Assembly (NCBI GenBank): GCA_013214545.1
Contig: JABSQB010000009.1
Coordinates: forward strand, 1 to 64,000
DNA: 64,000 nt
From: Henriciella sp.
GTDB lineage: Bacteria > Pseudomonadota > Alphaproteobacteria > Caulobacterales > Hyphomonadaceae
Reading direction: 5' to 3'
Below are positions 30,578 to 40,793 of the stretch, one piece after another; within the stretch, counting starts at the first letter, position 1; every line of letters starts with the position of its first letter. The position numbers and the translations under genes are program-made. Below the pieces are notes generated by a model. The model was not told where the DNA came from, made no database searches, and worked only from the letters and a program-made list of their open reading frames with translations.

Positions 30578-30895
30578 CTAGTATAGGTTAAGACGGTCGC
30601 GGCGATCCTCACGTCGGTCCTGAATGTTCTCAAGTCGGTCGAGGCGATCCTCTGCACGATCCCATGGACCATGATTGACGGCGCGGTCGCGGCGATCTTC
30701 GCGGCGGTCAATGACGTTCTCGCGCCGGTCGATCCGGTCTTCGAGGCGGTCAAGATAAGAGCCCTGCTCGATCACGCCGCGCCGCTCCAGGCGGTCGAGG
30801 CGATTGTCGAACCGCTCAAAGCGTTCAGCCGGGCCTGCAAGCGCGACAGGGGCGGCCAGCGCCGCAACGAGTGAAAGTGTGATTAGCTTCTTCAT
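30578..30895 (-). CDS. small secreted Arg/Asp/Glu-repeat protein of unknown function
   Basis: MKKLITLSLVAALAAPVALA signal peptide, then repeated RLDRLE / DRREDRRDR units. Confidence 0.7.
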   Translation of the reverse strand: MKKLITLSLVAALAAPVALAGPAERFERFDNRLDRLERRGVIEQGSYLDRLEDRIDRRENVIDRREDRRDRAVNHGPWDRAEDRLDRLENIQDRREDRRDRLNLY

Positions 30896-31027
30896 GCGTC
30901 CCTCCATGTGTGTTCGCATAGAGGTCAAACGCGCAGGAATTCGATTCCCGTCGAAAAAAGTTCAATAAATTCAGGTATGAACAGCTGTTCAGATTCGAGC
31001 CGCCTGGGATCCTTGGCGCGTTAGGTC

Positions 31028-31270
31028 TTAATCGACCAGTTCAACCCGGTAGCTTTCAATCACCGTATTGGCGAGCAGCTTCTCGCACATGTCTTTGACC
31101 CGCGCTTCGGCTTCTGCCTGCGATACCCCGTCGAGATCGAGCTCAATCACTTTGCCAATCCGGGCACCGGAGACTTCATTAAATCCCATGCGACCGAGCG
31201 AGTCGGCCACAGCCTTGCCCTGTGGATCAAGGACGCCAGGTTTCAGACCAACATGGACAATGGCTTTCAT
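31028..31270 (-). CDS. purS: phosphoribosylformylglycinamidine synthase subunit PurS
   Basis: 80 aa; VGLKPGVLDPQGKAVADSLGRMGFNEVSGARIGKVIELDL...MCEKLLANTVIESYRVEL. Confidence 0.93.
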   Translation of the reverse strand: MKAIVHVGLKPGVLDPQGKAVADSLGRMGFNEVSGARIGKVIELDLDGVSQAEAEARVKDMCEKLLANTVIESYRVELVD

Positions 31271-31322
31271 GAGAATCGCGCTCCGCTAGATGAGTCGCGC
31301 CCCCTCTACCCCATTCTGCTGG

Positions 31323-32033
31323 CTATCGGAAGACAAGATACGCGATCAATGCAGCAAGCCCTGCAACGCCGGCGGCAGCGTATGGCAGCATCTGCAGGCG
31401 CTTGAACATGCCGATGCGGTTTTGAAAGTCTGCACGATCATTGACGTTCGGAAATTCAGTGACGGGCACGGGCTTCCCGAGGAAGGTGCACAACGGCTCC
31501 CAGCCTTCTTTTGGATGAAAGACCAGTAAGCGGTCATCGGAGAATGCCGCTTTGACATCAGCTTCATGCTGCTGGAACACAAGCCGCGCGGCGTCCTTGT
31601 CGTCCAGGCCGCCGCCGAACAGGCGGTCCCAGATCGTCCCAAACGTCATCTGCTTGATTTTCCGCACCATCGGAATGAGCGTCATCCAACCAGGAATATC
31701 GCGGCTGACCGGCCAGATCGTTTCCGTCGCGCTTTGATACCAGCTGTCAAAACTACGCGTGGTCAGAATGATTTTGGCATCGGGATAGTAAGCGGCGAGT
31801 TCGCGCCAATAGGCTGAAGATGGAAAATCGACGCTGGCCTGAAAGCCCTCGAACACTGCGTCCCAATCGGGATCTTCGCCCTGGGATATACGATGCCACA
31901 TATCCAGCTGTTTGGCGTTCGGCATGACCTCCATCATGTGATGGCATTTGTCATAGCCAAGCTGTTCCAGTGCCGCCTTCATGGACAACGTTCAGGTGCG
32001 CCCGAACCCGGCGCCGATTACTTGCAAAGCCAT
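31323..32033 (-). pseudogene. sulfotransferase family protein interrupted by an in-frame TGA at codon 14
   Basis: ATG at 32033 with GGGAGGACAAT SD; reads MALQVIGAGFGRT-TGA-TLSMKAALEQLGYDKCHHMMEV..., continuing in frame to 31323. Confidence 0.8.
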
Positions 32034-32057
32034 ATTGTCCTCCCTTAAGGCGGGAGG

Positions 32058-32828
32058 CTACTTGTTAGCGCCAGAAAAGTCGACGATTTCAGCGCCTTGC
32101 GCGTTTTCTTTGATGATACCAAGACGCCGCGCCACTTCGGCATAGGCTTCCGTCACGCCGCCAAGATCCCGGCGGAAGCGGTCCTTGTCGAGCTTTTCAT
32201 TGGTCTCCAGGTCCCAGAGCCGGCAACTGTCGGGGCTGATCTCATCAGCGAGGATGACGCGCTGCATGTCATTCTCGAAGAACCGGCCAAACTCAAGTTT
32301 GAAGTCCACCAGCTTGATGCCAACCGCAGCAAACAGGCCGGACATGAAATCATTGATCCGCAGAGACAGGGCGATCAGCTCGTCCATCTCATGCGGCTGG
32401 GCCCAGCCAAAGGCTGCGATGTGTTCTTCAGCAATCAGCGGGTCGCCGAGCTTGTCATCCTTGAGGCAAAACTCGACAATTGCCCGCGGCAGCTGCGTGC
32501 CTTCTTCGATGCCGAGACGCTTGGACATGGTGCCAGCGGCAACGTTGCGAACGATCACTTCGAGCGGGATGATCTCCACTTTCTTGATCAATTGCTCGCG
32601 CATGTTCAGACGCTTGATGAAGTGATTGGGAATTCCAACCCCGCCCAGGCGGGTCATGATGAATTCCGAAATGCGATTGTTCAGAACGCCTTTGCCGTCG
32701 AGCACAGCTTTCTTCTCGGCGTTAAACGCGGTCGCATCGTCCTTGAAATACTGGATCAGGGTGTTTGGCTCTGGTCCTTCATACAGAATCTTCGCCTTGC
32801 CTTCGTAAATCATACGCTTGCGTGACAT
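32058..32828 (-). CDS. purC: phosphoribosylaminoimidazolesuccinocarboxamide synthase
   Basis: [83 protein letters not shown]. Confidence 0.97.
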   Translation of the reverse strand: MSRKRMIYEGKAKILYEGPEPNTLIQYFKDDATAFNAEKKAVLDGKGVLNNRISEFIMTRLGGVGIPNHFIKRLNMREQLIKKVEIIPLEVIVRNVAAGTMSKRLGIEEGTQLPRAIVEFCLKDDKLGDPLIAEEHIAAFGWAQPHEMDELIALSLRINDFMSGLFAAVGIKLVDFKLEFGRFFENDMQRVILADEISPDSCRLWDLETNEKLDKDRFRRDLGGVTEAYAEVARRLGIIKENAQGAEIVDFSGANK

Positions 32829-33016
32829 CGCGCTATCCCTCTCGCCGTTTGGCTCTTTGGCTGACTGCGACAAGGGCCGACTCAGTCAGCCCTACCCGTA
32901 AGGCGCTCCCCTTACGCCAATCGCGGCGATTAGGCAAAAGGCTTCTTGCACCCGCCCCCTGATCGACCCTATATCAGCCTCGATACGAGCAATTCTCCGA
33001 TAAGGGACTTACATAC

Positions 33017-33343
33017 ATGTCTTCATTTGACGATCGCGAACGCGCCGAAGAAGCAAAATTTGCTATGGACGAAGCGACTGAGTTCAAGATCATGGCACGC
33101 CGCAACAAACTGCTTGGTTTGTGGGCAGCAGAGCTGATGGATCTGCATGGCGAAGAGGCCGAGGCCTATGCCAAAACCGTTGTTCTTTCCGATCTGGAAG
33201 AGCCAGGTGACGATGACGTCTTCAGAAAAGTGCGCGCCGACCTAGATAAGGCAGGTGTGGATCGCACCGATGCTCGCATCAAGGATCACATGGCGGAGCT
33301 GCTCCCCGTCGCGCGCGAGCAGGTAATGAAAGAGGCTGGCTAA
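33017..33343 (+). CDS. ATPase inhibitor subunit zeta (DUF1476) family protein
   Basis: SFDDRERAEEAKFAMDEATEFKIMARRNKLLGLWAAELM. Confidence 0.88.
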   Translation: MSSFDDRERAEEAKFAMDEATEFKIMARRNKLLGLWAAELMDLHGEEAEAYAKTVVLSDLEEPGDDDVFRKVRADLDKAGVDRTDARIKDHMAELLPVAREQVMKEAG

Positions 33344-33345
33344 TC

Positions 33346-33681
33346 ATGTCTGACGACGTCCAGGAAGCAATCGGCGAGGCTGTCAAAGCCAATGACGTAC
33401 TGCTCTTCATGAAGGGCACCCCAACATTCCCGCAATGCGGTTTCAGCTCAGTCGTCGTCCAGGTGCTGGATTATCTTGGCGTTGAGTACCAGGCGGTGAA
33501 CGTGCTTGAAGACCAGGCCGTGCGCGAAGGCATCAAGGCCTTCTCTGACTGGCCGACCATTCCTCAGCTCTATGTCAAAGGCGAGTTTGTGGGCGGCTGT
33601 GACATCGTCAAAGAGATGTTCGAAGCGGGCGAGCTGAAAGACTTCATGGCGGAAAAAGGCATCGCCATGGAAGCGGCTTGA
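33346..33681 (+). CDS. grxD: monothiol glutaredoxin, Grx4 family
   Basis: [60 protein letters not shown]. Confidence 0.96.
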   Translation: MSDDVQEAIGEAVKANDVLLFMKGTPTFPQCGFSSVVVQVLDYLGVEYQAVNVLEDQAVREGIKAFSDWPTIPQLYVKGEFVGGCDIVKEMFEAGELKDFMAEKGIAMEAA

Positions 33682-34052
33682 TGCGCAAGCATCTGGAGCC
33701 AGGCCCAGACCACCCCATTACGATTGAATCGATCGCGGCGCCCGTCAGAGTCATTATGGCGGGTGAAACCGTTCTGGCGTCGCAGTCTCATTTGGAACTC
33801 CGCGAAGCAAGCTATCCACCGGCCCTTTATCTGCCGCGCGATGAACTCGACTTGTCGGGTCTGGAACCATCCGATCACAAAACCTGGTGCCCGTATAAGG
33901 GTGAGGCGTCATACTTTCATTTACGCAGAGCCGACGGCAGCCTGTCGGAGAATGCCGTCTGGACGTATGAGACACCGTTCCCTGCCGTTGCCGCGATCAA
34001 GAACGCGCTCGCTGTTTATAGCGATCGTGTTGATGCCATTGAGGTCGGCTGA
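33681..34052 (+). CDS. DUF427 domain-containing protein
   Basis: [48 protein letters not shown]. Confidence 0.88.
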   Translation: MRKHLEPGPDHPITIESIAAPVRVIMAGETVLASQSHLELREASYPPALYLPRDELDLSGLEPSDHKTWCPYKGEASYFHLRRADGSLSENAVWTYETPFPAVAAIKNALAVYSDRVDAIEVG

Positions 34053-34055
34053 GAG

Positions 34056-34508
34056 ATGACAGCGAACCTCATCCTGGGGCCGCGCCCGGGCAAAAAATCC
34101 AAAGACTCGATTGCCGCCCAGGGCGTGACGGATCTCGTCACGTTACTTTCGCCGCGCGAGCAGCCCGATAGCGTCAGCAAGATTGCCCGCACGATCGGTG
34201 CGCATTGGCACCATTTCCCGATTGATGGCGGGCATATGGACACGCTCGCAGGAGTCGATCTGTCTCAGCTTTTCTTGCTGTATGACGAGATTGTCCGATC
34301 GCGTGAGGACGCGGTTATCTATTTGCATTGCTCGGCAGGCATTCATCGTACAGGTTTTGTGATCTACGCCCTGCTGCGGTATCGCGGCCTGACCCCCGAA
34401 GCCGCGACCGCTGAAGTGGCAAAGCTTCGTCCGGTGACGTCTGAACAAGTTGGGGAAGACCGCCTCGCCCTCGCCGAAGAGATGTTTCAAGCCTGGCAGG
34501 CGAAATAG
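34056..34508 (+). CDS. dual-specificity/tyrosine phosphatase-like protein
   Basis: VIYLHCSAGIHRTGFVIYALLRYRG (HCxxGxxRT/S). Confidence 0.88.
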   Translation: MTANLILGPRPGKKSKDSIAAQGVTDLVTLLSPREQPDSVSKIARTIGAHWHHFPIDGGHMDTLAGVDLSQLFLLYDEIVRSREDAVIYLHCSAGIHRTGFVIYALLRYRGLTPEAATAEVAKLRPVTSEQVGEDRLALAEEMFQAWQAK

Positions 34509-34514
34509 ACCCGC

Positions 34515-34916
34515 TCAGGCAAACCAGAACAGATAGATACTGGCGACGAGCGGCAGCAGGCCCATCGCAAACATGGTCCGGATGAATTTGTAATGGGCGA
34601 CCCAGCCGTCCAGTTTGGCATCCCCGCTCTCACGTGACTCTGTCTCCAGATCTATCCAGCCATGCTTTTTGCTGAACGTGTCCGAGACAATGTACTGATC
34701 GAGTGAGTCCTCGAAACAGCGATGCCCGAAATAGAAGGTGATCGAATAGGAAATGATCGCCAGCATGACGATGATCACCCAGCCGATCCAGCCCATGCCG
34801 CCGCCATACTCAATCTGATTCCAAAAAGCGAAGCCGGCGCCGAGGCCGACGATCCCGGCGACCGCTACGATCTGCCAGAGTCTCGTCCGGTTCGGGGTCT
34901 TTGGGGCGTCGGCCAT
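34515..34916 (-). CDS. small membrane protein of unknown function
   Basis: 133 aa ORF with predicted TM segments ([58 protein letters not shown]) that fits the gene gap. Confidence 0.65.
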   Translation of the reverse strand: MADAPKTPNRTRLWQIVAVAGIVGLGAGFAFWNQIEYGGGMGWIGWVIIVMLAIISYSITFYFGHRCFEDSLDQYIVSDTFSKKHGWIDLETESRESGDAKLDGWVAHYKFIRTMFAMGLLPLVASIYLFWFA

Positions 34917-34964
34917 GATTTGCGCTCCTTTTCAAAGCGGGTTTCAGACTATATCAGCACCGCC

Positions 34965-36320
34965 ATGACGACCACCCTCGACCGCCCGGCCCCGATCAAG
35001 CCCAATGCCATTCCAAAAGTTGGATTGGTCTCCCTGGGCTGTCCGAAAGCTCTGGTTGATTCAGAGCGGATTGTCACCCGCCTACGGGCCGAAGGCTATC
35101 AGATCAGTCCGGACTATTCCGGCGCAGACCTGGTGCTGGTCAACACGTGCGGCTTTCTGGACAGCGCCCGCGATGAAAGCCTCGATGCGATTGGCGAAGC
35201 GATTGAGGCGAATGGCAAAGTCATCGTCACTGGCTGCCTTGGCGCCGAGCCTGAGGTGATCGAAAAGGCCCACCCGAAAGTGCTCGCGGTCACAGGCCCG
35301 CATCAATATGAGCAGGTCATGGACGCGGTGCACACACACCTGACGCCGCCGCACAATCCGCATCAGGATCTGGTCCCAGAAAGCGGCCTGCGTCTAACTC
35401 CGCGCCATTATGCCTATTTGAAGATCTCCGAAGGCTGCAACAATCGCTGCAGCTTCTGCATCATCCCGAAACTGCGCGGTGATCTCGCTTCCCGGCCGAT
35501 CCACCATGTTCTGACCGAAGCCGAACAGCTGGTCCGCGCCGGGGTGAAAGAGCTTCTGGTGATCAGCCAGGACACCAGCGCCTACGGGCTCGACGTCAAA
35601 TATGCACCGCAGACCTGGAAAGGGACTGAATACGAGACGCGATTCCTCGATCTCGCGCGTGGGCTGTCCAGCCTCGGCGTGTGGACGCGGTTGCACTATG
35701 TCTATCCCTACCCGCACGTGGACAAGGTCATTCCGCTGATGGCGGAAGGCGCTATCACGCCCTATCTCGACATCCCGTTCCAGCATGCCAGCACGAACGT
35801 CCTGAAAGCAATGAAGCGCCCGGCCAAGCAGGATCGCGTTCTAGAGCGCATCCAGCAGTGGCGCCGTGACGTGCCCGACCTCGCCATTCGCTCGACTTTC
35901 ATTGTCGGCTTCCCGGGCGAGACCGAAGAAGACTTCGAGATCCTGCTCGACTTCATTCGCGAAGCGAAAATCGATCGCGCCGGCTGTTTCAAGTATGAGA
36001 ACGTCGCCCACGCAGACAGCCGCGACTTGCCCGGTCACTTGCCGGAAGAGGTTAAAGAAGAGCGCTGGCATCGCTTCATGGAAACGCAAGCCGAAGTCTC
36101 CGCTGCGCGGGCGCTAGCGCAGATCGGTAGCGTGCAGGACGTCATTATTGATGGCCGCGATGAAGAAGATGGCAATTGGCTTGCTCGCTCAAAGGCTGAT
36201 GCCCCAGAGATTGACGGGCTGGTCTACCTGACTTCGGACAAACCGCTTCAGGCAGGCGACATCGTCTCTGCCGAGATCGTGAACGCTGACGCCTATGACT
36301 TGTTCGCCCGGGTGGTATAG
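34965..36320 (+). CDS. rimO: ribosomal protein S12 methylthiotransferase RimO
   Basis: [18 protein letters not shown]; radical [25 protein letters not shown] at 34965. Confidence 0.96.
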   Translation: MTTTLDRPAPIKPNAIPKVGLVSLGCPKALVDSERIVTRLRAEGYQISPDYSGADLVLVNTCGFLDSARDESLDAIGEAIEANGKVIVTGCLGAEPEVIEKAHPKVLAVTGPHQYEQVMDAVHTHLTPPHNPHQDLVPESGLRLTPRHYAYLKISEGCNNRCSFCIIPKLRGDLASRPIHHVLTEAEQLVRAGVKELLVISQDTSAYGLDVKYAPQTWKGTEYETRFLDLARGLSSLGVWTRLHYVYPYPHVDKVIPLMAEGAITPYLDIPFQHASTNVLKAMKRPAKQDRVLERIQQWRRDVPDLAIRSTFIVGFPGETEEDFEILLDFIREAKIDRAGCFKYENVAHADSRDLPGHLPEEVKEERWHRFMETQAEVSAARALAQIGSVQDVIIDGRDEEDGNWLARSKADAPEIDGLVYLTSDKPLQAGDIVSAEIVNADAYDLFARVV

Positions 36321-36350
36321 CTGTTCCGAAAGCAGTTTCGGGAGACCAGA

Positions 36351-37289
36351 GTGCGGACTAGAATTCTTAGCCTGATGATTGGGGCGGCAATCGCGGCGAC
36401 GCCCGGAATCACGCAAGAGGCCGGTATGACCATCGTCCCGGCGCAAATCGACGAAGGCGTGATTGAGCTTTACGACGGCGCAGCGCCTGGCTCTGAGAAT
36501 GCCACCCAAACCGAAACCTGGTTTGACATCGGTACGGAGCGTTGGATTTCAAACGTCACCGTCCCCACGCTCCTGCCCGTCTTGCCGGAGGATCCAGACG
36601 CGACACGCGCAGCCGTCTTGGTCGTGCCGGGCGGCGGATTTCAATTCGTGTCGATCGATAATGAAGGCTACCCGATTGCTGACTGGCTCGCGGACCGCGG
36701 TGTCGCCGCCTTTGTCCTGAAATATCGCGTTATGGCCGCGCCCGAAGATCCGGCGGGCTTTCTGGCGCACATGAGCCGCCTGTTCGACCCGCAGCCGGGC
36801 GACGAACCGATAGATGTGACCGAGGGCATTCCGTTCGCCGTCGCGGATGCACAAGCCGCGCTCAGTCTGATCCGCAACAATGCGGAGGCATGGGGCTATG
36901 ACGCCGACAAGCTTGGCATGATCGGCTTTTCAGCTGGCGCAATGACGACGCTCGGCGTGGTCACGGCTGACAGCCAGACAGCCCCCAAGCCCGACTTCAT
37001 CGGCTACATTTACGGCCCGATGTTGGCCGTTGATCTGCCACAGGACCCGCCGCCAATGTTCAATGCGCTCGCAGCGGATGACCCCTTGTTCAACACGCAA
37101 GGGTTCGGCCTGGTTGAGGCCTGGCAAGCAACTGGCGCACCTGTGGAGTTCCACTACTACCAGAATGGCGGACATGGCTTTGGCAGCTATAAACGCGGCG
37201 TCACAGCCGATCTCTGGTTTGATCAGTTTGTCGCTTGGATGGATACGCGCGGCCTTCTGACCCCGGCGGAGGGTGACCGTGCTGACTGA
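36351..37289 (+). CDS. alpha/beta hydrolase (acetyl esterase/lipase-like), secreted
   Basis: VLVVPGGGFQFVSIDNEGYPIADWL (HGGG-like oxyanion), GMIGFSAGAM (GxSxG), GGHGFG. Confidence 0.85.
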   Translation: MRTRILSLMIGAAIAATPGITQEAGMTIVPAQIDEGVIELYDGAAPGSENATQTETWFDIGTERWISNVTVPTLLPVLPEDPDATRAAVLVVPGGGFQFVSIDNEGYPIADWLADRGVAAFVLKYRVMAAPEDPAGFLAHMSRLFDPQPGDEPIDVTEGIPFAVADAQAALSLIRNNAEAWGYDADKLGMIGFSAGAMTTLGVVTADSQTAPKPDFIGYIYGPMLAVDLPQDPPPMFNALAADDPLFNTQGFGLVEAWQATGAPVEFHYYQNGGHGFGSYKRGVTADLWFDQFVAWMDTRGLLTPAEGDRAD

Positions 37290-38145
37290 GCTGGAACAAG
37301 AGAAAATCGCCGCGCGGGCCAATACGATCGATTATGATCGGGTCGCCAGCCTGCATTATCTCGGCAATTACGTTCGCCGCCTCCCAACCAATATGGCGCG
37401 AATGATGGAGAACGCTTACGATTGGGAGCACCTGCCTTACGTGCACCCGTCTTCGTTCGCCTCAATCGATCTGGTCGCGAGCGGCAGCTGGGGTTGGCGC
37501 GCCCGCATTGGCGTTCCCGGCGGTCTGGAGCCGACTTATCAGATGCTCGACCTGCTCGTGGATGCAGAGAAGAATTATTGGGTCTCCACAGTCTTTAACG
37601 GGCCCGGCGAAGGGATCGAGATTCACACTCAGGCCACGACACTGAACGAGGACGAGATTGAGGTCGATGTCCGCTTCTATCTGCCGGAAGCACCTGGCGA
37701 TGACGCCTCTGCGTCAATCCTGAGCTATATGCAAAGCCAGTACGCGACCCTCTATGACGAAGACATAGACCTGATGCAGGGGCGCCAGAGTGCGCTGGAA
37801 GATCGCTCGCGCTGGCGCGCCGGTAAGAACGCCCGCTGCGAGACGCGGGTTGGGGCACTTTCTGAACTCGACAGGACCAAGACCCATACGATTGAGACAG
37901 AGACAGGACGCTACTGCGTGCGGGTCTGGCAGGATGAATGGATCGCCCACAGTGCCGTCTGTCCGCATCAGCTCGGACCTCTGCAAGACAGCGAAATCGA
38001 TCCAGAGGGCCGCATCACCTGCCCCTGGCATGGCTATCAGTTTGACGCGCTGAGCGGTGAAAGCCGCCTCACTGAATGTCCGGCCTTGGCCAAGGCGCCG
38101 GAACTGATTGTCCGCGACGGGGAATTGTTCCTGCTGGAGGCCTGA
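37273..38145 (+). CDS. Rieske [2Fe-2S] protein with N-terminal oxygenase-like domain
   Basis: MENAYDWEHLPYVH fits (D/E)x3Dx2Hx4H; C-terminal Rieske motif CPHQLGPLQDSEIDPEGRITCPWHGYQFD. Start may be GTG 37273 or 37279. Confidence 0.85.
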   Translation: MTVLTELEQEKIAARANTIDYDRVASLHYLGNYVRRLPTNMARMMENAYDWEHLPYVHPSSFASIDLVASGSWGWRARIGVPGGLEPTYQMLDLLVDAEKNYWVSTVFNGPGEGIEIHTQATTLNEDEIEVDVRFYLPEAPGDDASASILSYMQSQYATLYDEDIDLMQGRQSALEDRSRWRAGKNARCETRVGALSELDRTKTHTIETETGRYCVRVWQDEWIAHSAVCPHQLGPLQDSEIDPEGRITCPWHGYQFDALSGESRLTECPALAKAPELIVRDGELFLLEA

Positions 38146-38227
38146 AGCTCGCCCCATTTGATGGCACTGCGAGCCTTGCTCCCCCCTGCAAACACAGTAA
38201 CTTGCGCCGAAACACCAGGAGCTTTGC

Positions 38228-39766
38228 ATGGGTGACAGAATCTTCATTGGCGGCGCGGATATGGATGGCGAGGGCGCGCCGAATGACGCTCAGAGCTTGC
38301 TGCTCAATCGCGCCAATCGCCATGGCATTGTCGCCGGCGCCACTGGCACCGGAAAAACCGTAACCCTGCAGATCCTCGCCGAAGGTTTTGCCGCCGAAGG
38401 CGTGCCGGTCTTTTGCGCCGATGTGAAAGGCGACTTGTCCGGCATCTGTGTCGCGGGCAGCCCGGACCACAAACTGCATCCCAAGCTGATTTCACGGGCC
38501 GAGAAGATCGGGTTCGAAGATTATAACTATGGCGCCACGCCCACGGTTTTCTGGGACGTCTTCGGTGAAAAAGGGCACCCGGTCCGCACGACGATTTCGG
38601 ATATGGGCCCGCTGCTGCTGTCACGCCTGATGGACCTGACGGAGGCCCAGGAAGGTGTGCTCACGGTCGCGTTTGAGTATGCCGATGATGAAGGCATGTT
38701 GCTGCTCGATCTCAAAGACCTACGCAAACTGCTCAACCATATGAGCGACAAGGAAGTGCGCACCGCGCTCAGCCGGGAATATGGCAATGTCGCGTCGGCG
38801 AGCCTCGGCGCAATTCAGCGCCGCTTGCTGGTCTTGGAGCGTGAAGGCGCCGAGAGCTTTTTCGGCGAACCTGCGCTCGATCTGAAAGACTTCATGCGCA
38901 CCACGCGTGACGGCCGCGGCATCGTCAATGTGCTCGACTCGACGACGCTGATAAACAGCCCGCGTCTCTATTCGACCTTCCTGCTCTGGCTGTTGTCGCA
39001 ACTGTTTGAAGACCTGCCGGAAGTCGGCGATCCGGATAAGCCGAAAATGGTGTTCTTTTTCGACGAGGCCCACCTGCTCTTCAATGACGCGCCGCGCGCG
39101 CTGCTGGAAAAGATTGAACAGGTGGTGCGCCTGATCCGTTCCAAAGGCGTCGGCGTCTTCTTCGTCACGCAGAACCCGCGCGATTTGCCTGAGAGCGTGC
39201 TTGCGCAGCTTGGCAATCGCATCCAGCACGCGCTGCGGGCCTATACGCCAGCTGAGCGCAAAGGCGTTCGTGCGGCTGCGGACTCCTTCCGCGAAAACCC
39301 TGCCTTTGATGCTGAGGAAGTGATCACCGATCTTGGCGTCGGAGAAGCGCTGGTCTCGACCCTGGATGAGAAAGGTGCCCCCGGCGTCGTACAACGCACG
39401 CTGATACGCCCACCAAGCTCCCGCCTCGGCCCGGCGACGGAAGAAGAAAGACAGGCAGAAATGAAGAACAGCCCGGTCGCCGGTCTCTATGATGAGGCGA
39501 TTGACCGGGAGTCGGCCTACGAAATCCTGCTGAAGCGCGAAGAAGAAGCTGCGAAGGCGGCTGAAAAACTCGCCAAGGAAGAGATGGAAGCGCAGCGCGA
39601 ACTGGAAAAGAAAAAAGCGCGAACGAAGAAAAAGACGACCACCCGCCGGCGCTCATCCCGCCGCATGACAACCACTGAGCGCGCCGTAAACACCGCCACG
39701 CGCACCATTACGCGGCGCATCACAGATTATGTTCTGCGCGGTATACTCGGCGGGCGGCGGCGTTAG
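38228..39766 (+). CDS. HerA-like helicase, DUF853 family
   Basis: RHGIVAGATGTGKTVTLQILAEGFAAEGVPVFCADVKGDLSG; KMVFFFDEAHLLFNDAP; basic Lys/Arg-rich C-terminus. Confidence 0.93.
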   Translation: MGDRIFIGGADMDGEGAPNDAQSLLLNRANRHGIVAGATGTGKTVTLQILAEGFAAEGVPVFCADVKGDLSGICVAGSPDHKLHPKLISRAEKIGFEDYNYGATPTVFWDVFGEKGHPVRTTISDMGPLLLSRLMDLTEAQEGVLTVAFEYADDEGMLLLDLKDLRKLLNHMSDKEVRTALSREYGNVASASLGAIQRRLLVLEREGAESFFGEPALDLKDFMRTTRDGRGIVNVLDSTTLINSPRLYSTFLLWLLSQLFEDLPEVGDPDKPKMVFFFDEAHLLFNDAPRALLEKIEQVVRLIRSKGVGVFFVTQNPRDLPESVLAQLGNRIQHALRAYTPAERKGVRAAADSFRENPAFDAEEVITDLGVGEALVSTLDEKGAPGVVQRTLIRPPSSRLGPATEEERQAEMKNSPVAGLYDEAIDRESAYEILLKREEEAAKAAEKLAKEEMEAQRELEKKKARTKKKTTTRRRSSRRMTTTERAVNTATRTITRRITDYVLRGILGGRRR

Positions 39767-40762
39767 TTAAAGTACGCTGGATAGCAGCGGCTTTCCATCT
39801 ATGAAGTTCTCGACGTTCGATTGGGCCAGCTGCGCTTGCGAGAAGAGCGTTTCAAAGGTCGCGCCGCCCTGATGCGGGGTCAAAATGACGTTCGGAACGT
39901 CGGCCCAGCGGGCGCTATTCGTTGGTTCAGGGTCAAATACATCCAAGGCCGCCCCGCCAATTCGGTTGGATTTCAGCGCCTCAATCAACGCGTCCTCATC
40001 AACGACACTGCCGCGAGAGACATTCACGAGCACGCCATCCGCGCCAAGGCGGTCGAGGATTCTGTCATTGATCAGATGGCGTGTTGTATCGTCCGGACGA
40101 CAACAGATGACCAGACCTCGGCATTGATCCGCCAGGTCTTCGAGCGAAGCAACATAAGGCGTTTCGATTTCTGGCTTGGGACGAGGTCCCCACCATCTCA
40201 CGTCAACGCCGAATGGCGTCAATCGTGCGAGTACCTCTTTACCGATCGACCCGAGACCGACAATCCCCACCGGCATATTGCGGATCGAGTGGCGCAGAGG
40301 CGGCGCGGCACCGACCCACTGATCCGTCATGATGTAGTCTTGCGTCTGAGGAATACGCAGGAGCAAAGATGTCATAAGGGCGACAGCGAGATCGGCGACA
40401 TCACCTGAATTCATACCTGGGGCGTTGGTGACCGCTATCCCGCGAGAGCGACATTCATCGAGATCGATATTACTGAATCCCGCCGACACGGATGCGACCA
40501 TTTTGAGGTTCGGGAATTTCGCCAGTGTCGACTTGTCGAGCTTTTCGATGCTGGCCGACAACAGAACATCCACATCTGCGCCGCGCGTCGCGATGGTGTT
40601 CTCGACGTCTCCCTCGGTGTCCAACCAGTTCCATCGTTCCGGACGGTTCGGGAATAGCGTGTGCATCTCTGAATGCATGGCGAGGACGGTAGCGGCGTGG
40701 GTCATGAACGCAGTCTCGATTGGAATATAAAAGAAAGGCGCGCGCTCGCTTGGATCGCTCAT
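39767..40762 (-). CDS. D-2-hydroxyacid dehydrogenase
   Basis: PVGIVGLGSIGKEVLARLTPFGVDVRWWG; NVSRGSVVDEDALIEALKSNRIGGAALDVF; alternative ATG at 40705. Confidence 0.9.
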   Translation of the reverse strand: MSDPSERAPFFYIPIETAFMTHAATVLAMHSEMHTLFPNRPERWNWLDTEGDVENTIATRGADVDVLLSASIEKLDKSTLAKFPNLKMVASVSAGFSNIDLDECRSRGIAVTNAPGMNSGDVADLAVALMTSLLLRIPQTQDYIMTDQWVGAAPPLRHSIRNMPVGIVGLGSIGKEVLARLTPFGVDVRWWGPRPKPEIETPYVASLEDLADQCRGLVICCRPDDTTRHLINDRILDRLGADGVLVNVSRGSVVDEDALIEALKSNRIGGAALDVFDPEPTNSARWADVPNVILTPHQGGATFETLFSQAQLAQSNVENFIDGKPLLSSVL

Positions 40763-40793
40763 CTCGAGCGCGCAGATGGATTGTGGGATCGAG

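Noticed and set aside
31323-31988. Treating the sulfotransferase as an intact gene starting at 31988
   Set aside because: The 31988 start is a TTG that falls inside the conserved GRTGTLS motif, and a better ATG with strong SD lies upstream, separated only by the in-frame TGA.
31992-31994. Selenocysteine at the sulfotransferase TGA
   Set aside because: The expected residue is Gly in a nucleotide-binding loop, not Cys, and I saw no supporting structure; kept only as a remote alternative.
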